NCBI RefSeq assembly: GCF_001659605.2
Contig: NC_035172.2
Coordinates: 26,711,342-26,775,341 of the forward strand
DNA from: Manihot esculenta
Lineage: Eukaryota > Streptophyta > Magnoliopsida > Malpighiales > Euphorbiaceae
DNA length: 64,000 bases
Direction of reading: 5' to 3'
The notes under the pieces are model-generated. The model saw only the letters and a list, made by a program, of their open reading frames with translations, did not search any database and was not told the DNA's origin. Positions within the stretch are counted from its first letter, which is position 1, and each line of letters starts with the position of its first letter. Below, piece by piece: positions 33,828 through 46,000 of this stretch. The translations under genes and the position numbers were made by a program.

Positions 33828-34143
33828 TGAAAGAAAACGGCAAAGCTTATCCTTTCAACCGACTGAGGGCCTTTTATAGGTGGCTAGCCAGACCGCCTTC
33901 GGCGGCCTATCGTGAAACCGAAAGCCACGCATGTTTGGCGGCCGAATGTCATCTTCGGCGGCCGAACCTGGCTTTTCTGCCTTGGTTCTTTTCTTTCAAA
34001 AATTCTTTTCATTTTAGCTTAAAAACCTTAAAACATACTACATTACTTAGAAAACCATAAATCTTACCCTTCTAAAGATTCCGACATCCTGGATTCCACC
34101 GGACGACAGGAATTCCGTTGCCGGACTCTAGCCGGGTATTACA
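33828..34143 (-). repeat. E5 3' LTR, truncated
   Basis: It equals the first ~316 bp (minus strand) of the 5' LTR at 41321-41636, including the TATA box (CCTTTTATAGG, about 33869) and TTCGGCGGCC motifs. The rest of the LTR is deleted. Confidence 0.9.
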
Positions 34144-34180
34144 TTCTCCCCCCCTTAAGAACATTCGTCCTCGAATGGTC
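34144..34180 (-). promoter_or_regulatory. E5 polypurine tract and inverted repeat
   Basis: The minus-strand purine run AAGGGGGGGGAGAA precedes the LTR. Inverted arms close to GAACATTC and GAATGTTC lie at 34159-34180, with one mismatch. Confidence 0.8.
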
Positions 34181-34220
34181 CTAAAACAACAAATAAACAC
34201 ATAAAAGCAGGAAACTAACC

Positions 34221-37200
34221 TCAAAACAGATATGGATACTGCTAGAGCATCGACTCCCGCGTCTCCCAGGTGCACTCTTCGAGATTATGGTGGTTCCACA
34301 GAACTTTTACCATCGGAATTTTCTTGTTTCTTAACTGTCTGATCTATGTGTCCAGAATCCGTACTGGCTGCTCTACATAGGTGAGATCTCTAAGAATCTC
34401 CACATCAGGCTCACTCAGAACCTGATTCGGATCTGACACAAACTGCCGTAGCATAGAAACATGAAATATCGGGTGAATTCTCTCCATAGAAACAGGTAAA
34501 TCCAGCTTATATGACACATTCCCGATCCTCTGTAAGATCTCAAAGGGTCCAATGTATCGTGGAGCTAGCTTACCCTTTCTTCCGAAACGAACCACTCCTT
34601 TCATTGGAGACACCTTCAGCAATACCATACTACCCTCCTGGAACTCTATCTGCTTTTTGCGTACGTCTGCATAGCTTTTCTGCCTACTCTGAGCAGTTCT
34701 GATCCTCTCTCTGATCATAGGCACTGTGCTACTGGTAATCTCTACTAACTCTGGCCCTGCAAGAGCTTTCTCTCCTACCTCTTCCCAGCAAACAGGTGAT
34801 CTGCACTTCCTCCCATACAACGCTTCATAAGGAGCCATCCCGATGCTAGCATGATGGCTGTTATTGTAGGCAAACTCCACCAGAGGTAGATGCTGCCTCC
34901 AAGAACAGCCAAAGTCTAACACACACATTCTGAGCATATCCTCAATGGTCTGGATGGTCCTCTCTGACTGTCCATCAGTCTGCGGATGGAAGGTAGTGCT
35001 AAAATCCAACCTCGTGCCCATCGCACTCTGCAGACTTTGCCAAAATCGGGAGGTGAATTGAGGTCCTCTGTCTGAAACTATAGACACTGGAACTCCATGT
35101 AATCTCACTATCTCATCTAGATATACCTGTGCCAACTTATCCACAGAATAGTTACTCCTAACTGGAATAAAATGAGCAGATTTCGTGAGTCTGTCCACAA
35201 TCACCCATATGGAGTCTATCCTGTTGGACGCTGCCGGTAAGCCCACTACAAAATCCATAGCTATGTTCTCCCATTTCCACTCTGGAATCGGCAGTAGGTT
35301 AAGCATTCCAGCTGGCTTCTGATGTTCCAATTTCACCCTCTGACAAACCTCACAGGTTGTCACGAACTGCGCCACTTCTTTCTTCATGGCTGGCCACCAA
35401 TATACCCTTTTCAGATCTTGATACATCTTGGTGGCTCCTGGGTGAACACTATACCTCGCATTATGAGCTTCCCTCATAATTTTTTCCTTCACACTGCTAC
35501 TATCTGGTACACAAAGTCGACTCCCATAGCGAAGGATCCTTTTGTTGTCAAATCTGAACTCTGCACTGTTGCCTGACTGAACAGTCCTGGCAAGTTTCAT
35601 CAACTCAAGGTCCTCATGCTATTTCTGAGCTATCTGCTCCAGAAACACAGGTGTCACTCTCATCTATGCTATCAACGCACCTGTACCAGACAATTCTAAC
35701 TGTAATCCTTCCTCAATGAGCTTGTAAAGCTCCATCACTACTGGTCTCCGCTCTACTGCTATATGGGATAAACTGCCTAGTGACTTCCGGCTTAGGGCGT
35801 CTACCACCACATTCGCCTTACCCGGATGATACTGGATCTTACAATCATAATCACTGAGCAATTCTACCCATCTTCTCTGCCTCAAATTTAGCTGTCTCTG
35901 GCTCAAGATGTACTGTAAACTCTTGTGATCAGTGAAGATCTCGCATTTAACCCCATAGAGGTAATGCCTCCACATCTTGAGTGCAAAGATAACTGCTGCC
36001 ATCTCAAGGTCATGAGTGGGGTAATTCAACTCGTGCTTCTTCAACTGTCTAGAAGCATAAGCAATCACCCTATCACTCTGCATCAAAACATAACCCAATC
36101 CCACTCGAGACGCATCACAGAACACTGTGAAATCCTCGTTACTAACAGGCAGAGCTAGCACTGGTGCTGATGTCAATCTCCTTTTGAGCTCCTCAAAGCT
36201 CTCTTCACACTGGTCTGACCAGACAAACTTCTGGTTCTTCTGAGTCAGTTTGGTCATAGGAGCAGCTATCTTCGAGAAGTTCTGAACGAACCTCCTGTAG
36301 TAACCTGCCAGTCCCAAAAAGCTTTTAATCTCAGTCACTGTAGTGGGTCTGGGCCAGTTAGCTACAGCCTCTATCTTCTTGGGGTCTACCTCAATCCCTT
36401 CTGCTGATACCACGTGTCCCAAGAAGGAAATGCTCCTCAACCAAAACTCACACTTAGAGAACTTGGCATACAAACCATGCTCTCTCAGTGTCTGCAGAAC
36501 TATCCTCAGATGCTGGGCATGCTCCTCTGCATCTCTGGAATACACTAAAATGTCATCGATAAAAACAATAACAAAGTGATCCAGATACTCGCTGAAAACT
36601 CTGTTCATGAGATCTATGAATGCTGTAGGGCCGTTAGTCAACCCGAATGGCATCACTAAGAACTCATAATGCCCATATCTGGTCCTGAAAGCTGTCTTTG
36701 GTACATCTGCCTCTCTGACTCTCAACTGATGATACCCGGATCTCATATCTATTTTCGAGAAACAACCTGCTCCAGCTAGCTGGTTGAATAGATCATCAAT
36801 CCTCGGTAAAGGATACCTATTCTTGGTAGTGACCTTGTTCAACTGTCTGTAGTCGATACAAAGTCTGAGGGATCCATCCTTCTTTCTGACAAAGAGCACT
36901 GGAGCACCCCAAGGTGAGGTACTAGGGCGGACGAAACCCTTATCTACCAACTCCTGCAACTGCTTTTTCAACTCTTGTAATTCTGCTGGTGCCATCCTGT
37001 AGGGAGGAATAGAGATAGGTCTGGTATCGGGCAGCAATTCTATTTCAAACTCTATGTCCCTATCAGGTGGTAGTCCTGGTAAGTCGTCTGGGAACACATC
37101 TGGAAATTCTCGAACTACTGGTACTGCAGCTGGTTCCCTAACATGTCTGTCTAGCTCTCTCACATGAGCTAGAAACCCCTGACAACCCCTCCTAAGCAAA

Positions 37201-39149
37201 CGATGAGCCTGAAGGGCTGAAATCAAACCTCTGGGTGTACCTCTCCTGTCTCCTCTGAAGACACACTCTGACCCATCCTGGTCTCTGAGACTCACTACCT
37301 TCTCTCTACAGTCCAAGGTAGCACCATATGCAGATAACCACTCCATCCCTAGAATGACATCAAAATCTATCAAGTCTAGAACCACAAGGTCAGCTGGAAG
37401 GTATCTACCCTCTATGAACACTGGACTGAAACGACAGACTGACGCTGCCACTGATGGGTCACACTTGGGTCCACTGACCCAGAGAGGATACTCTAACTCA
37501 AAAATCATCAAACCCAACCTCTCTATGGCTCTCGAAGCAACAAAGGAATGAGAAGCACCGGGGTCTATCAAAGCATACACATCTGAACACCCTATGATGA
37601 GATTACCTGACACCACTGTGTTCGACGTGTTAGCCTCCTCCTGTGTCATAGTGAAAATCCGTGCTGGGGCTATCGGATTTCCACCTCGGGAACCTGCTGC
37701 TGAAGTAGAGGCTGCCCCTCTCCCTCTACCTCTGCCACTACTCTGAGGCATGACTGGAGCTGCTGGCTATACTACACTGCTTGAACTCATCTGCTGGGAT
37801 GGTGCAAAAGTCACCTGAGGACAATCCCGAGCAAAATGCCCTTCCTGTCCACACCTATAACAGGCTGAAGATCCCAACTGACAAGCTCCCTTGTGTGGTC
37901 TCCCACATCTTTTACATACTGAACTGCTTGCGCCAGAGCTTGAGCCACTACCTATTCTCAGACCAGACTTGACTTTACTCCAGAACTTATTCTTTGTTCC
38001 TTTTGCCTTTTCCCATCTTTTGCTACCTGACGTTGCTGCACTGGGGGCCTTAGAACCCGAAGCCTGTGCCCTTGACTGTCTCTGACTATTGGCACTTGCT
38101 TCCATTTTCCTGGCTGCGTCTACTATAGAGTGGAAACTCTCCTTTTCTTCTGGAAGAATCAAGAAAGAATACCTGGGATGCAATCTCATAGTATATCTCC
38201 TTGCCTTCTTCTGATCAGTATCATAGGCTTGACCCACATACTGAAGCAAATCCAGGAACTTATCTGTAAACTCGTCAACACTCATCTCGTCTGTCTGTCT
38301 CAACTGCTCAAATTCTATGACTTTCATCTCCCTAGAGCTATCAGGAAAAGCCCACCCTGCAAACTCATTGGCGAACTCTCCCCATGACATACTGTCAATC
38401 CTGGGCTCTATATAGTTCTTGAACCATTCTCTGGCTTTCTTACATTTCAGTGTGAACCCTGCCATCTCAATGGCTCTACTATCATCAGCTCCCAATTCAC
38501 TGGTTATCATCCTAACTGATCTGAGGTATTCAAATGGATCATCTCCCAAATTGAATTTAGGAGCATCCAATTTCAAGTACTCTGTCATTTGCACCTTACC
38601 TCCAGATGCGCTAGGTTGATGTCTTTCCACAACAGGGGCTACTGGTTTTGGTTGTGGTGGTGGAGGTACTGGTTCATTTAGCTCTGGGTGTGCTACACTT
38701 GGATGGGTAGGGGAAGGTAGATACATAGGATATGGTGGGTAATAGTGAGGATAAGGCATATATGGCATGTAAGTAGGATATGGGACAAAAATAGAGTACT
38801 TCGACATACCTTCCATCGAATACCCTGAGTCCTGAGGAAATGATGGATAGTCAAAACCTGAGGCCTGAGCGCCTCCCTGCGACTCTCCCATACCTTCTTC
38901 AGATCTGCCTACACTCATGCTTTCATCTATAGACTGGTCAATCTCCATAGCCTCCCTCACTTCCTCTGATCTTCCACCTCTAACTGTACCTCTTCTGCTC
39001 TCGTCGACAGACCTTCTAGGGTCTATTGACGTACCTTCCCTGCTAGATCTCTGAGACCTTGCCCTTGGCAATGCAGGAGGACGAGCAGCTATTCTCTCAC
39101 TCTCTGGTGGGACTCTAGTCAATCGAGCTGATCGACGAGTTCCTCGCAT
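34221..39149 (-). pseudogene. E5 chromovirus gag-pol polyprotein, one frame with five stops
   Basis: From [12 protein letters not shown] (ATG at 39149) to the natural stop at 34221 the reading frame never shifts (1643 codons, against 1664 in E6). Gag core, CCHC knuckle ([14 protein letters not shown]), protease [10 protein letters not shown] (FIDDILVYS), RNase H ([13 protein letters not shown]), integrase HHCC and DDE motifs ([17 protein letters not shown]) and the chromodomain-like tail are all present. Five in-frame stops occur at 37767-37769, 35664-35666, 35619-35621, 34344-34346 and 34242-34244. Comparison with E6 shows each is TAG where E6 has CAG. No other clear break is seen. The element is presumably silent and decaying by C to T changes rather than indels. 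Confidence 0.93.
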
Positions 39150-39352
39150 ATTAACTCTGGAAAACAACACATAACATAGCATATCAGCATATATTTACCT
39201 CAGATATCTCAATAAGGCATATGCATATCATGGCATCAAATAGACAGGACTCAACATCCTATCCTAGTGGATATGATTTCCTATTGTGCTTGACTTCCTC
39301 TACTCTCTATGAGCCCGACACTCTCTCTATAGGTCCGATCATGTGAACCTAG

Positions 39353-39365
39353 GGCTCTGATACCA
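39353..39365 (-). promoter_or_regulatory. E5 primer binding site, initiator tRNA-Met type
   Basis: Minus-strand TGGTATCAGAGCC lies three bases inside the 5' LTR end and complements the 3' end of initiator tRNA-Met. It is identical to the E6 site. Confidence 0.92.
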
Positions 39366-39368
39366 ATC

Positions 39369-41636
39369 TGTAACAACCCCAAAATGGACCGTCACCGGCG
39401 CTAGGATTCAGATCAGCTTAAGGCCGCCAGAACCCATAGCAAGCCTGCTATACTCTCTGTGTACCTGTAAATCTCATACATGATCATACATTTTCTATGA
39501 AAAAATAAAAACTCTTTTCTGAACCAAAGCTTAACCTGTGCATGCACTATCTCTGTACTCTGTACTCTGTACTCTGTACTCTGTACCCCTGACTAGAGCT
39601 TGCTCTAGATGGGTTAACTCATACCTGTTAAGCTTGGTTTTTCACATACTCTGTAAAACATATACATATACAGATCATGTACATAACACAAGATTGATAA
39701 CATAAAATAACTAAGTCAAGCACAATTCTAACGTTATACACATCTGTTACATCTCGTTAATATTACATGTCCACAATAGTCTATTACAACACACTTCTCT
39801 CTTCCTGTACTCTACTGGACTTCCCCTGTACACTGTATACTGAACCTGCAAGACTGGGGTTAAGGGAGTGGGATGAGCTCTATAGCCCAGTGAGTAGAAC
39901 AGTAAAACAAGTCATAAAACATGATCTCATGGAATGCATCATATCACAGACAATTCACATCAAGGATAAACCTGTCACCACATAATTCCAGTAACTGTTC
40001 TGTGCCAGGCCGTAGCCTGGGGTCCTGGTCTTCCTGTACTGTATATGTATATGTGTATATAACACCTGTACTTACCATTTGCCAGGGCGTAGACTGGGCA
40101 TCTGGTCTTTACTATACCTGCCAGGCCGTAGAATGGGGTCCTGGACTTTTCTATACTTGCCAGGCCATAGAATGGGGTCCTGGACTTCCTGTCTGGAACT
40201 ATTGGATCATTCAGCATTCACCCACATCAACAAATAACTATGCAATGCAACATATTTGTGGCTTCTAATGCAAACAACCTACTGCATACTCATGATGTAT
40301 GAATGATGCTAAAAGCATTTCATTTCTCAATTAAAAGAATTAAGTTTAGTTCAACTCACCTCTGGACTGACTCTGCAGGCTCTGTAAACTCTGGAGCAGT
40401 ACTCACTGCTGCTCTCTCTGGTTCCTCTAGTATGTGCCTACACAGATGGACTCAAATGAGGGACCAAACTAGCTTATGACCAATTCTATTAAACTCCCCA
40501 AGAATTCCCTTAAATTCACTCAAACAGTCATGTAAAGCATGCAAAGGAAGGCTGGACAGGACACTTTCGGCGGCAGGTTCGGCGGCCGAAAGTCCTCTCC
40601 AGAGCCGAAACTCATGCACCTTCGGCGGCCGAATCTCAACTTTCGGCAGCCGAACCCTTTCGGGGGCAAGTTTCGGGGGCTGAAAGGCACTCCAGAGACA
40701 AAAGTCTCTAACCTTCAGCGGCACCTTCGGCGGCCGAACCTCCCCTCCAGAGCCGAAAGTCCAAAGGCTCAGGGGCAAGCTTAGGCAACCGAAGCCACCT
40801 CCTCAGCACATTCGGTGGCCGAACCATTCTTCGGCGGCCGAAGCTGGGTTCATCAGCAAGGCAGAACCTTGCTCTGCCTCACGCCAAAATGCACCAAACT
40901 CTCCCAAACTCAAATACCTCAATTCCTCAATATGCATACACCTAAGCATATGCTCAAAGGGGTCAGAAACTACCTTAAAACCCCAACAACACAAAACATA
41001 TAACACATAAACATGCTTTTCTCACAAAATCATCAAAAACTCACTTTTTACCCTATTCATGCAACTCTACCCCAAAACCTCAAAAATCTTCCATAAATCA
41101 TAAAAACAAGCTCAGGATCTTCACTTACCTCTTGAAAACAAGAAGATGAACGATCCTAACGTGGAGTTTTGGAGTAACTCTCCTTGAAACTCTCCAACAT
41201 GCACAACTTTGTGTTTTTAGCTCAAAACCTTCAAAATCCATAAAAAATCAATCAAACCTTTGCATGATTTGATGAAAACATGAAGAAAACTCAAAAAGGA
41301 CAGGGTCTCACCTCAGAAAGTGAAAGAAAATGGCAAAGCTTATCCTTTCAACCGACTGAGGGCCTTTTATAGGTGGCTGGCCAGACCACCTTCGGCGGCC
41401 TATCGTGAAACCGAAAGCCATGCATGTTCGGCGGCCGAATGTCATCTTTGGCGGCCGAACCTGGCTTTTCTGCCTTGGTTCTTTTCTTTCAAAAATTCTT
41501 TTCATTTTAGCTTAAAAACCTTAAAACATACTACATTACTTAGAAAACCATAAATCTTACCCTTCTAAAGATTCCGACATCCTGGATTCTACCGGACGAC
41601 AGGAATTCCGTTGCCGAACTCTAGCCGGGTATTACA
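39369..41636 (-). repeat. E5 5' LTR (2268 bp)
   Basis: It begins TGTAACAACCCC on the plus strand and ends GGGTATTACA. It has a TATA box near 41361, a donor-like site (minus strand AAGAG/GTAAGTG) at 41127-41128 and TTCGG..CCGAA motifs at 40560-40850 and 41390-41460. A minisatellite with GCCAGGCCGTAGAATGGGG units lies at about 40000-40190, and a TCTGTAC microsatellite at 39551-39587. Confidence 0.93.
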
Positions 41637-43289
41637 AAAAGAGTGCAAGCCTGCCAAGTTGGAATCAAGTGCAGCTAAATAAGGAAAGTTCTAAATAAGG
41701 AAAGTGGCAAAGAAGGAAAGAACATTCAGCCAAAGCAATTTGAAATTCAAATTTCAAATCTCCAAGTAGCCTTTTCCTCATTCAAGAAGCCAAGTCTCAA
41801 GTTGTCATAAATGAAGAGATAAGGAAAGTATTTTGAAATTCAAATCTTCAAGATTCATATTCAAATTTTGAATTTCAAAATCCAGCTTATTAAGGAAGCT
41901 AAATCCAAAGATCACATGCTTGCCACCTCATGCCTTGCACATTCAAAATTCAAATTGCAAAGGAGGCTCCACCTTCCTTATTAGTGCATGGGCGGCAAGG
42001 AGACTGTGAAGGCAAGTCTTGGGCACCTTGGGCAGCATCTTGAAGACACTTAGGCACAAGCAAAGACCAAAGGCCCCACTCCTTGCACTTGAACACATGC
42101 CCCACGTTTTTCCCTTCTCACATGTGCATGGATGGCACATCTTGGACCAAGAGCATTTTGGGCAGTTTCTTGAAGTCTTTTGGGCAGCCTCTTGACACCT
42201 TGGACAGCCTCTTCACTAATTAGGAAGCAAGTATCATCTAGGGCAACACTTTTCAAGCATAAAAAGACACATAAGGAGCCTCTCCATGCTCTTTGAAGCC
42301 CCCCTTGGAGGCACCTATGGGATTGCAAGTGACACCATCTCTTCTTCTTCTTTTCTTTTATTTTTGGTTTTTGTTTCAGCCATGAGAGGCTGAAATCTTT
42401 TATTCTAGTTGAAGATTAGGTGATGCTTTAGTTGTTTTATGGATTGGGAGACTTGATCAAACATTGTTTATCTTTTGTTATTCAATATTCATACAATCTC
42501 ATGCTTAATTCTATTGTTGCTTTGTTGTTTTGATCAATATGGCCAATTGATTCTTGATTGCAAGGTAATAATATGTTAGTTTGGGTGATTTAAGTCCGTA
42601 ATTGCTTGGATTATTCAAATATAAGAACACTTAGTGTAAAAACCAAGGAAATTATATGATCTAGCAACATCTCATGCGTTTGAGTAGTTAGGATTGGATC
42701 TCTCTCTTTCTTCATGCAATTAACAATTGTTTGATGCCTAAGGCCCAAGGATGTTCCTTGGCAATTTGTTAATTAGTAATTAATTAGAGGACGTTCCTTA
42801 ATTGGTTTAATCATAAGGAGAGACATGGTGGTGAGAAGCGTCTTCCATCTCCATAACTAATCTATTGAATCAATCAAAAGAAACTAAGTGTCAATGATCA
42901 ATCCCAACAACTGAAGTGGATCCAATTCTTCAACTAGAGCTTTCTTATTATTTATTTCTCTTTTATTTTATTATTCGCTTATTTTAATTGCTTTCAGTAG
43001 TTTGTTAATCAAATCAATTTCAAACCCCCCATTTTACTTTTACTGCAATTTATTTTTATTTCACTTTCAGTTTATCTCGTTTTCAGTTTTATCTCGTTTC
43101 AGTTTATCTCATTTTCAGTTTTCTTCTTTTTCAGTTTATTTTTGTTTCAGTTTATTTTATTGGTCTTGATAAGGAAAATATGTAAGTTCTCAATTCCCTG
43201 TGGATTCGATCCTTTCACCACTATCTGCAGTTGTAAATTGTTGATAACTAGAAATGTTATTTTTGACCGGTTTCGACAACCGCGAGTCA
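41637..43289 (+). repeat. E4 3' LTR, missing its first ~150 bp
   Basis: From AAAAGAGTGCAAGCC it follows the 5' LTR from 29892 on, to the end CGCGAGTCA. The left part was lost at the E5 junction. The near-palindrome at 42745-42761 carries one change (CCAAGGATGTTCCTTGG). Confidence 0.9.
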
Positions 43290-43525
43290 CATCTGAACTC
43301 TAGAAGCATGCTCTACTCACACAGTTTATTTGTTAAGCATGAATATTGCAGTGTACATATCATTATGTCCTACCATATGTGAGTGGGAGATAAAAGAAAT
43401 TAATTCACTCAAGATAAAGCCTGAGAAACAGATAAATAAAAAAAATGCTCGTAATAAGGTTCAATACGTTATTTATAATAATCTAATTTTTATATTAAAA
43501 TAAATTAAAAAGTTAAATTAGTTTA

Positions 43526-43575
<50 letters not shown>

Positions 43576-44448
43576 AAAATTTAATATTGCAATTGCACAA
43601 CCAAAGGTTTCGCAACTGCATAAAGTGGGTGATGGGCATAACCATTAGCCCTTTTAAGATTTAAAAGAATTGTTTTTTTCTCTAAACAAAATGATCAAAA
43701 CTGTTTATTTGACAATATTGATTGAAAGTTTTATTTTACATGAGAAAGCCTACCAAGAATCAAAATATTTTTTCTAGAACAAATTTTTGATTTTTAATTA
43801 ATTTATATTTGGACTATCTCCTGTGTCGGCGTCGGACTTTTTCCTATACATGTTGGGTGACTTCCTATATCCATGAGAAACGAAAGGCAGTCGACCATTA
43901 ATATCCAGGTACATTTTTGGATTTTCAACGAGTTAGATTTGTCTTCTCGTAGAATTACACTGCAATAGAAGTAATTCTTAAATTGTGACTAAAATGTATG
44001 ATTTGTTCTTGTGATTATACATGAACTATGGCTACATAGTGTTATTTCCAACAGCTACAGAAGAAAATTTCTCTCGACACAAACAGGTTTTCATGAAGGA
44101 AATGTTAAATAGGGTTACTAATTAGTTAGGTCTACATTTTTTTTGTTCTTAGAAAATTTTAAAGCATAAAGAACAAAATTTTTCTTTCTTTCATAAAATT
44201 TGATGCTAAACATCCAAAATACAAGCATAATTTTTTTTAACTGATAAATTTTATCAAATACATCATTTTTTTATATAGAAAATTACATAATTTTAGTGAT
44301 GGGTGATAAATTTAATCTTTAATAGTATTCTATTACAAGCATATTAAGCCCATTCACCTAAAAATTTCAAGTTATTATAGTGTTTAGACATAATACATAT
44401 ATAAAGAAAAATTATATTTATAATATTTTACTCATTATATAAGTGATG
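43290..44448. other. AT-rich unassigned DNA with (AT)n microsatellite
   Basis: The first ~100 bp continue the copia-flank duplication cut by E4. A perfect AT run of about 22 units lies at 43529-43572. The rest is A/T-rich without a recognisable gene. Confidence 0.6.
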
Positions 44449-44760
44449 TGACTAAAACGAAATTATACCGTAATTGGCCACCCTGCAAGAAAGAGAATGT
44501 GAGGTGGTTGGCGCCTATGGTAACCATTTTGATGCTCAAGTCAATAAACGGAGAAAAGGGCAAATGTAAGAAATTGTTTACAACTCAATAGTAGTTGTGT
44601 AAGAATGCATATCTTGGTCTTGATGATCATTTAACTTTTATACTATAAGAAGATAGAGTTAGTTATTGCATTTCCTGAAAATCCTGTTGGTCTCGGCTAA
44701 TTGTTAAGAGATCCTTTGATTATAGGTTAATTAATAGAGATCTGCTGGATTGTACCTGCT
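44449..44760 (-). repeat. E7 Tat-type element, 3' LTR piece
   Basis: From TGACTAAAACG it parallels 63028-63268 (for example AGAGAATGTGAGGTGGTTGG against AGAGAATGTAAGGTGGTTGG, and CTTTTATACTATAA in both). They are diverged copies of one LTR in the same orientation. The far end of this LTR is uncertain; I stop at the last recognisable stretch. Confidence 0.65.
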
Positions 44761-45635
44761 AACGGTAACTTCATATGGAGACTCGACTTATTCAGGAGAT
44801 GGTGACTCTTGATGAAGAATCGGGTGCTACGATGTCTGAGTCTTCCTTTCTACGGTGGGACCGTGTATCGGCTTATCAGACCCTTGGCACGTGGCCCTGT
44901 CTTATGGTGACAACTCATGGCCTATTTGATGCGGAACCCTATGGCACAAGCCTCAAACCCATACGCACAAGTAGATACGGAATCCAAAGATTTGATAAAC
45001 CCACCTCCTATGGCACCCCAAACTTAGAGAAGCTGAAACACCAATGATTGAAGGATTTAGATGAGAATCCGACAAACGCCACAACGAATAGTTGATAAGT
45101 TAGCCAAGATTCCTGGTGCAATTGATGAAAGCAAATCCTCACTCTCACTCAAAGCAATACACGCCAAAGGCATGAAAGAAATTCTGAAAAGTTTGATTAA
45201 AAGCTGCCTCTTACAATTGTTTCTTATCCTTATATAGTAAGGAGAAAAACAAATAAAACCCTAAGACACTCTTCTTGGACCTGACTTAAACACATAAGGC
45301 CCAAGCCCAATCACACACTAAAATAACACATAAGTATTAAAACATAAGCCCAAAACATGGCCCAACACTCTAAAACTTAAAAGATAAAGTATGGCCAAAA
45401 TACAAGCCCAAACAAAGCTAAAATAAAACAAGTGTTAAATAACAAAAATATAGCAAGCCCATCATAACAAAGCTGAATCTTCACAAAAACCTTACTTAAT
45501 CTTCACTTTAAGCTTCCCTTTGTGTAGTTTTAGCCCATAGGTTTGATTAGGCTCCCTAAGTCTATGATTGCAAGTGTTGCACCAAATCTGTCCCATATGA
45601 GTTGAAGCACGCCCCAAATATATATGGATCATATG
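44761..45635. other. Non-coding DNA between the E7 LTR and E6
   Basis: A 90-codon open frame at 44775-45047 has no recognisable similarity and I do not call it a gene. The stretch 45240-45500 is rich in AAGCCCAA-type words and A runs. It probably belongs to the E7 LTR/3' region. It continues at 55534 once E6 and one ATATG copy are removed. Confidence 0.4.
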
Positions 45636-45991
45636 TGTAATACCCGGCTAGACTCCGGTATCGGAATTCCTACCGTCCGGTGGAATTTGGGTGTCGGAAA
45701 CCTCTAGAAGGGTAAAAGCATGTTTTTATAAAATATTTTCATGTATTTTAATGTTTTAAGTATGATTTTAAATAAATTTTTGCATGAAAATTCTTTAAGG
45801 AAAAACTCAGGTTCGGCCGCCGAAACTCACTTTCGGCCGCCGAACATGCATGGACTTTGGGAGGCACGTTAGGCCCCCGAAAGTCTAAGTGAGGGAAGTG
45901 CAGGTTCGGCCGCCGAACCTTATGTTCGGCCGCCGAACATTGCATGGATGCGGAGGCACATTCGGCCCCCGAACGTGGCCTGGCCAGCCAC

Positions 45992-46000
45992 TATAAAAGG
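45992..46000 (+). promoter_or_regulatory. E6 LTR TATA box
   Basis: TATAAAAGG follows TGGCCAGCCAC. The same TGGCCAGCCAC(C)TATAAA(A)GG core stands at an equivalent place in every chromovirus LTR in the window (about 4620, 20470, 23350, 33869, 41361, 53616, 58634, 63514). It is the probable core promoter, placing the RNA start roughly 30 bp downstream. Confidence 0.85.

Larger units (their letters stand above)
33828..41636 (-). mobile_element. E5: chromovirus with a truncated 3' LTR
   Basis: A minus-strand gypsy element: 5' LTR 39369-41636, iMet primer site, one gag-pol frame 34221-39149, purine tract, and only 316 bp of 3' LTR. The 5' LTR end (GGGTATTACA) abuts E4 LTR sequence at 41637. On the other side the LTR is cut at 33828 inside the GTGAAAGAAAA stretch. 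Confidence 0.9.
29739..43289 (+). mobile_element. E4: Athila-like element lacking pol, with E5 inside
   Basis: The outer ends TGATAGAACA and CGCGAGTCA are flanked by CATCT (29734-29738 and 43290-43294). It has paired LTRs and a tRNA-Asp-type primer site. A gag-like region is present, but there is no protease, RT or integrase. Its LTR and 3' non-coding region share blocks with E2, so it is an Athila-lineage deletion derivative that would need enzymes from a partner. E5 occupies 33828-41636. Confidence 0.88.

Noticed and set aside
44775..45047. 90-codon plus frame as a possible host gene
   Set aside because: No recognisable domain, low-complexity context and location within retroelement DNA.
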